Source: Ignavibacteriaceae bacterium
Lineage (GTDB): Bacteria > Bacteroidota > Ignavibacteria > Ignavibacteriales > Ignavibacteriaceae
Direction: 5' to 3'
Assembly (NCBI GenBank): GCA_014860115.1
Contig: JACZKK010000200.1
Location: 17,384-81,383, forward strand
Length of the DNA: 64,000 nucleotides
Part shown: one piece after another, positions 63,123 through 64,000 of the stretch
How the letters are laid out: every line of letters begins with the position of its first letter
Numbering within the stretch: the first letter of the stretch is position 1
Notes under the pieces: model-generated
Database searches by the model: none
The model's input: only the letters and a program-made list of their open reading frames with translations
What the model was told of the DNA's origin: nothing
Translations under genes and position numbers: made by a program

Positions 63123-64000
63123 ATGAAGCAGAAATCCACGGAAAATAAAAAGTTAATCCAGCGAGGACTAAAAACTACGCTAATTGGTATCATTGCTAGT
63201 GCAGTGCTTGCTGCAATTAAAATTTTTACAGGTATAGTTGGCAATTCATATGCGCTCATCGCTGATGGTATAGAATCACTTACAGATATTTTCACTTCTT
63301 CTATTGTTCTAACAGGTTTATATTTTTCTGCCAAACCTGCCGATGAAGATCATCCTTATGGACACGGAAAAGCTGAACCGTTTGCTGGAGTAGCTGTTGC
63401 TTTCGGAATTTTTATTGCAGCTATGATAATTATTGTCCAAAGTGTTTATGAAATCATCACACCTCATCATGCTCCAGCACCATTTACATTGATAGTTCTT
63501 ATTCTTGTGATTATTACTAAGGAAACATTGTTCAGGTTTGTAATCAAAGTAGGAACAACTGTAAACAGTGTCGCAGTAAAGAGCGATGCCTGGCATCATC
63601 GAAGTGATGCGATTACCTCTGCTGCAGCGTTTATTGGGATTTCAATTGCTTTAATTGGTGGAGAAGGATACGAATCTGCAGATGACTTTGCAGCGCTGTT
63701 TGCTTCAGTTATCATCATCATAAATGCTTACAGAATTTTTAAACCTGCTCTGTACGAACTTCTAGATACTGCTCCTCCTGCTCAAACAATACAAAAGGTC
63801 CGAAACGTAGCTAGTAAAGTTGAAAATGTGATGGGCATTGATAAATGTTACGTAAGAAAAATGGGATTCGATTATTTTGTTGATATTCACGTTCTCGTTG
63901 ATGCTAATCTTCCTGTTCATAAAGGACACGAAATAGCTCACAAAGTAAAAGATGAATTGATGAAAGAATATTCCAACATAAGTGATGTACTAGTTCACAT
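63123..64000 (+). CDS. Cation diffusion facilitator family transporter, 3' end cut
   Basis: The track shows only antisense shadows; I read it from ATG 63123 to the edge (292 codons, still open). It is an inner-membrane metal/H+ antiporter of the FieF/ZitB type. TM helices contain the metal site 'ADGIESLTD' and 'SDAWHHRSDAITS', and 'DEDHPYGHGKAEP' lies between TM2 and TM3. A cytosolic C-terminal domain begins at 'IQKVRNVASKVENVMGI' and contains 'VDIHVLVD'. It exports Zn(II), Fe(II) or similar metals; the exact metal is not predictable here. Confidence 0.92.
   Translation, partial: MKQKSTENKKLIQRGLKTTLIGIIASAVLAAIKIFTGIVGNSYALIADGIESLTDIFTSSIVLTGLYFSAKPADEDHPYGHGKAEPFAGVAVAFGIFIAAMIIIVQSVYEIITPHHAPAPFTLIVLILVIITKETLFRFVIKVGTTVNSVAVKSDAWHHRSDAITSAAAFIGISIALIGGEGYESADDFAALFASVIIIINAYRIFKPALYELLDTAPPAQTIQKVRNVASKVENVMGIDKCYVRKMGFDYFVDIHVLVDANLPVHKGHEIAHKVKDELMKEYSNISDVLVH

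Noticed and set aside
63107-63599. Two minus-strand ORFs at the right edge.
   Set aside because: They lie opposite the cation-diffusion facilitator reading frame, which has all family motifs.

Overview
The window is about 64 kb of AT-rich DNA from a member of the Bacteroidota/Chlorobi lineage, most likely Ignavibacteria. The main evidence is eight predicted secreted proteins that end in the same type IX secretion (T9SS) sorting domain, with a 'NYPNPFNP'-like core and a final 'KKM-(I/L/V)-L-(I/L)-K' tail. This motif is typical of Ignavibacteria. Housekeeping genes (secA, ftsH, tilS, greA, obg, sdhCAB, glnE) are spread through the window. There are no phage, IS-element or CRISPR signatures, so this reads as an ordinary chromosome segment.

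Layout. 0-6 kb (minus strand): a TPR lipoprotein cut by the left edge, a PII protein (glnB) and secA. 6-12 kb (plus): an MNT-HEPN pair, a small membrane protein, glnE and a DUF2723 membrane protein. 12-18.7 kb (minus): a DUF4837 lipoprotein, a polyprenol/diacylglycerol-kinase-like CTP transferase, ftsH, hpt, tilS and greA. 18.7-34 kb: a run of seven T9SS cargo proteins. These are two tandem M1 aminopeptidases (minus), then an M12B-like peptidase, a possible VOC-fold protein, a Ycf48-like propeller, an SBBP-repeat propeller and a beta-helix protein (plus). Perfect hairpins, a 55-codon membrane ORF and an orphan sorting-domain tail lie between them. 34-46 kb: an SDR, an AddB-like nuclease, an outer-membrane barrel, a thioredoxin-fold protein, an M14 carboxypeptidase, a sigma factor with an unusual C-terminus, a zinc-ribbon protein with rpsU, a LOG protein, dacB, secG and a tRNA(CAU). 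46-52 kb (minus): an unrecognised acidic protein coupled to obg, then sdhCAB. 52-56 kb (plus): a FecA-like TonB receptor, a four-helix cytochrome-b-like protein and a TPR protein. 56-61.4 kb (minus): an operon of ECF sigma factor, zinc-finger anti-sigma factor with TPRs, and a membrane-anchored TPR-CHAT (caspase-like) protease. A divergent T9SS protein and a cation-diffusion facilitator cut by the right edge finish the window.

The most interesting system is the sigma / anti-sigma / TPR-CHAT operon. Its parts resemble the protease-substrate-sigma module of type III-E CRISPR (Csx29-Csx30-CASP-sigma), but there is no CRISPR here. Also notable: a tandem duplication that left the first ~30 codons of greA as a scar between two paralogous peptidases; short palindromes that sit in frame inside coding sequences; and a 7-A run that splits the 5' end of the ECF sigma gene.
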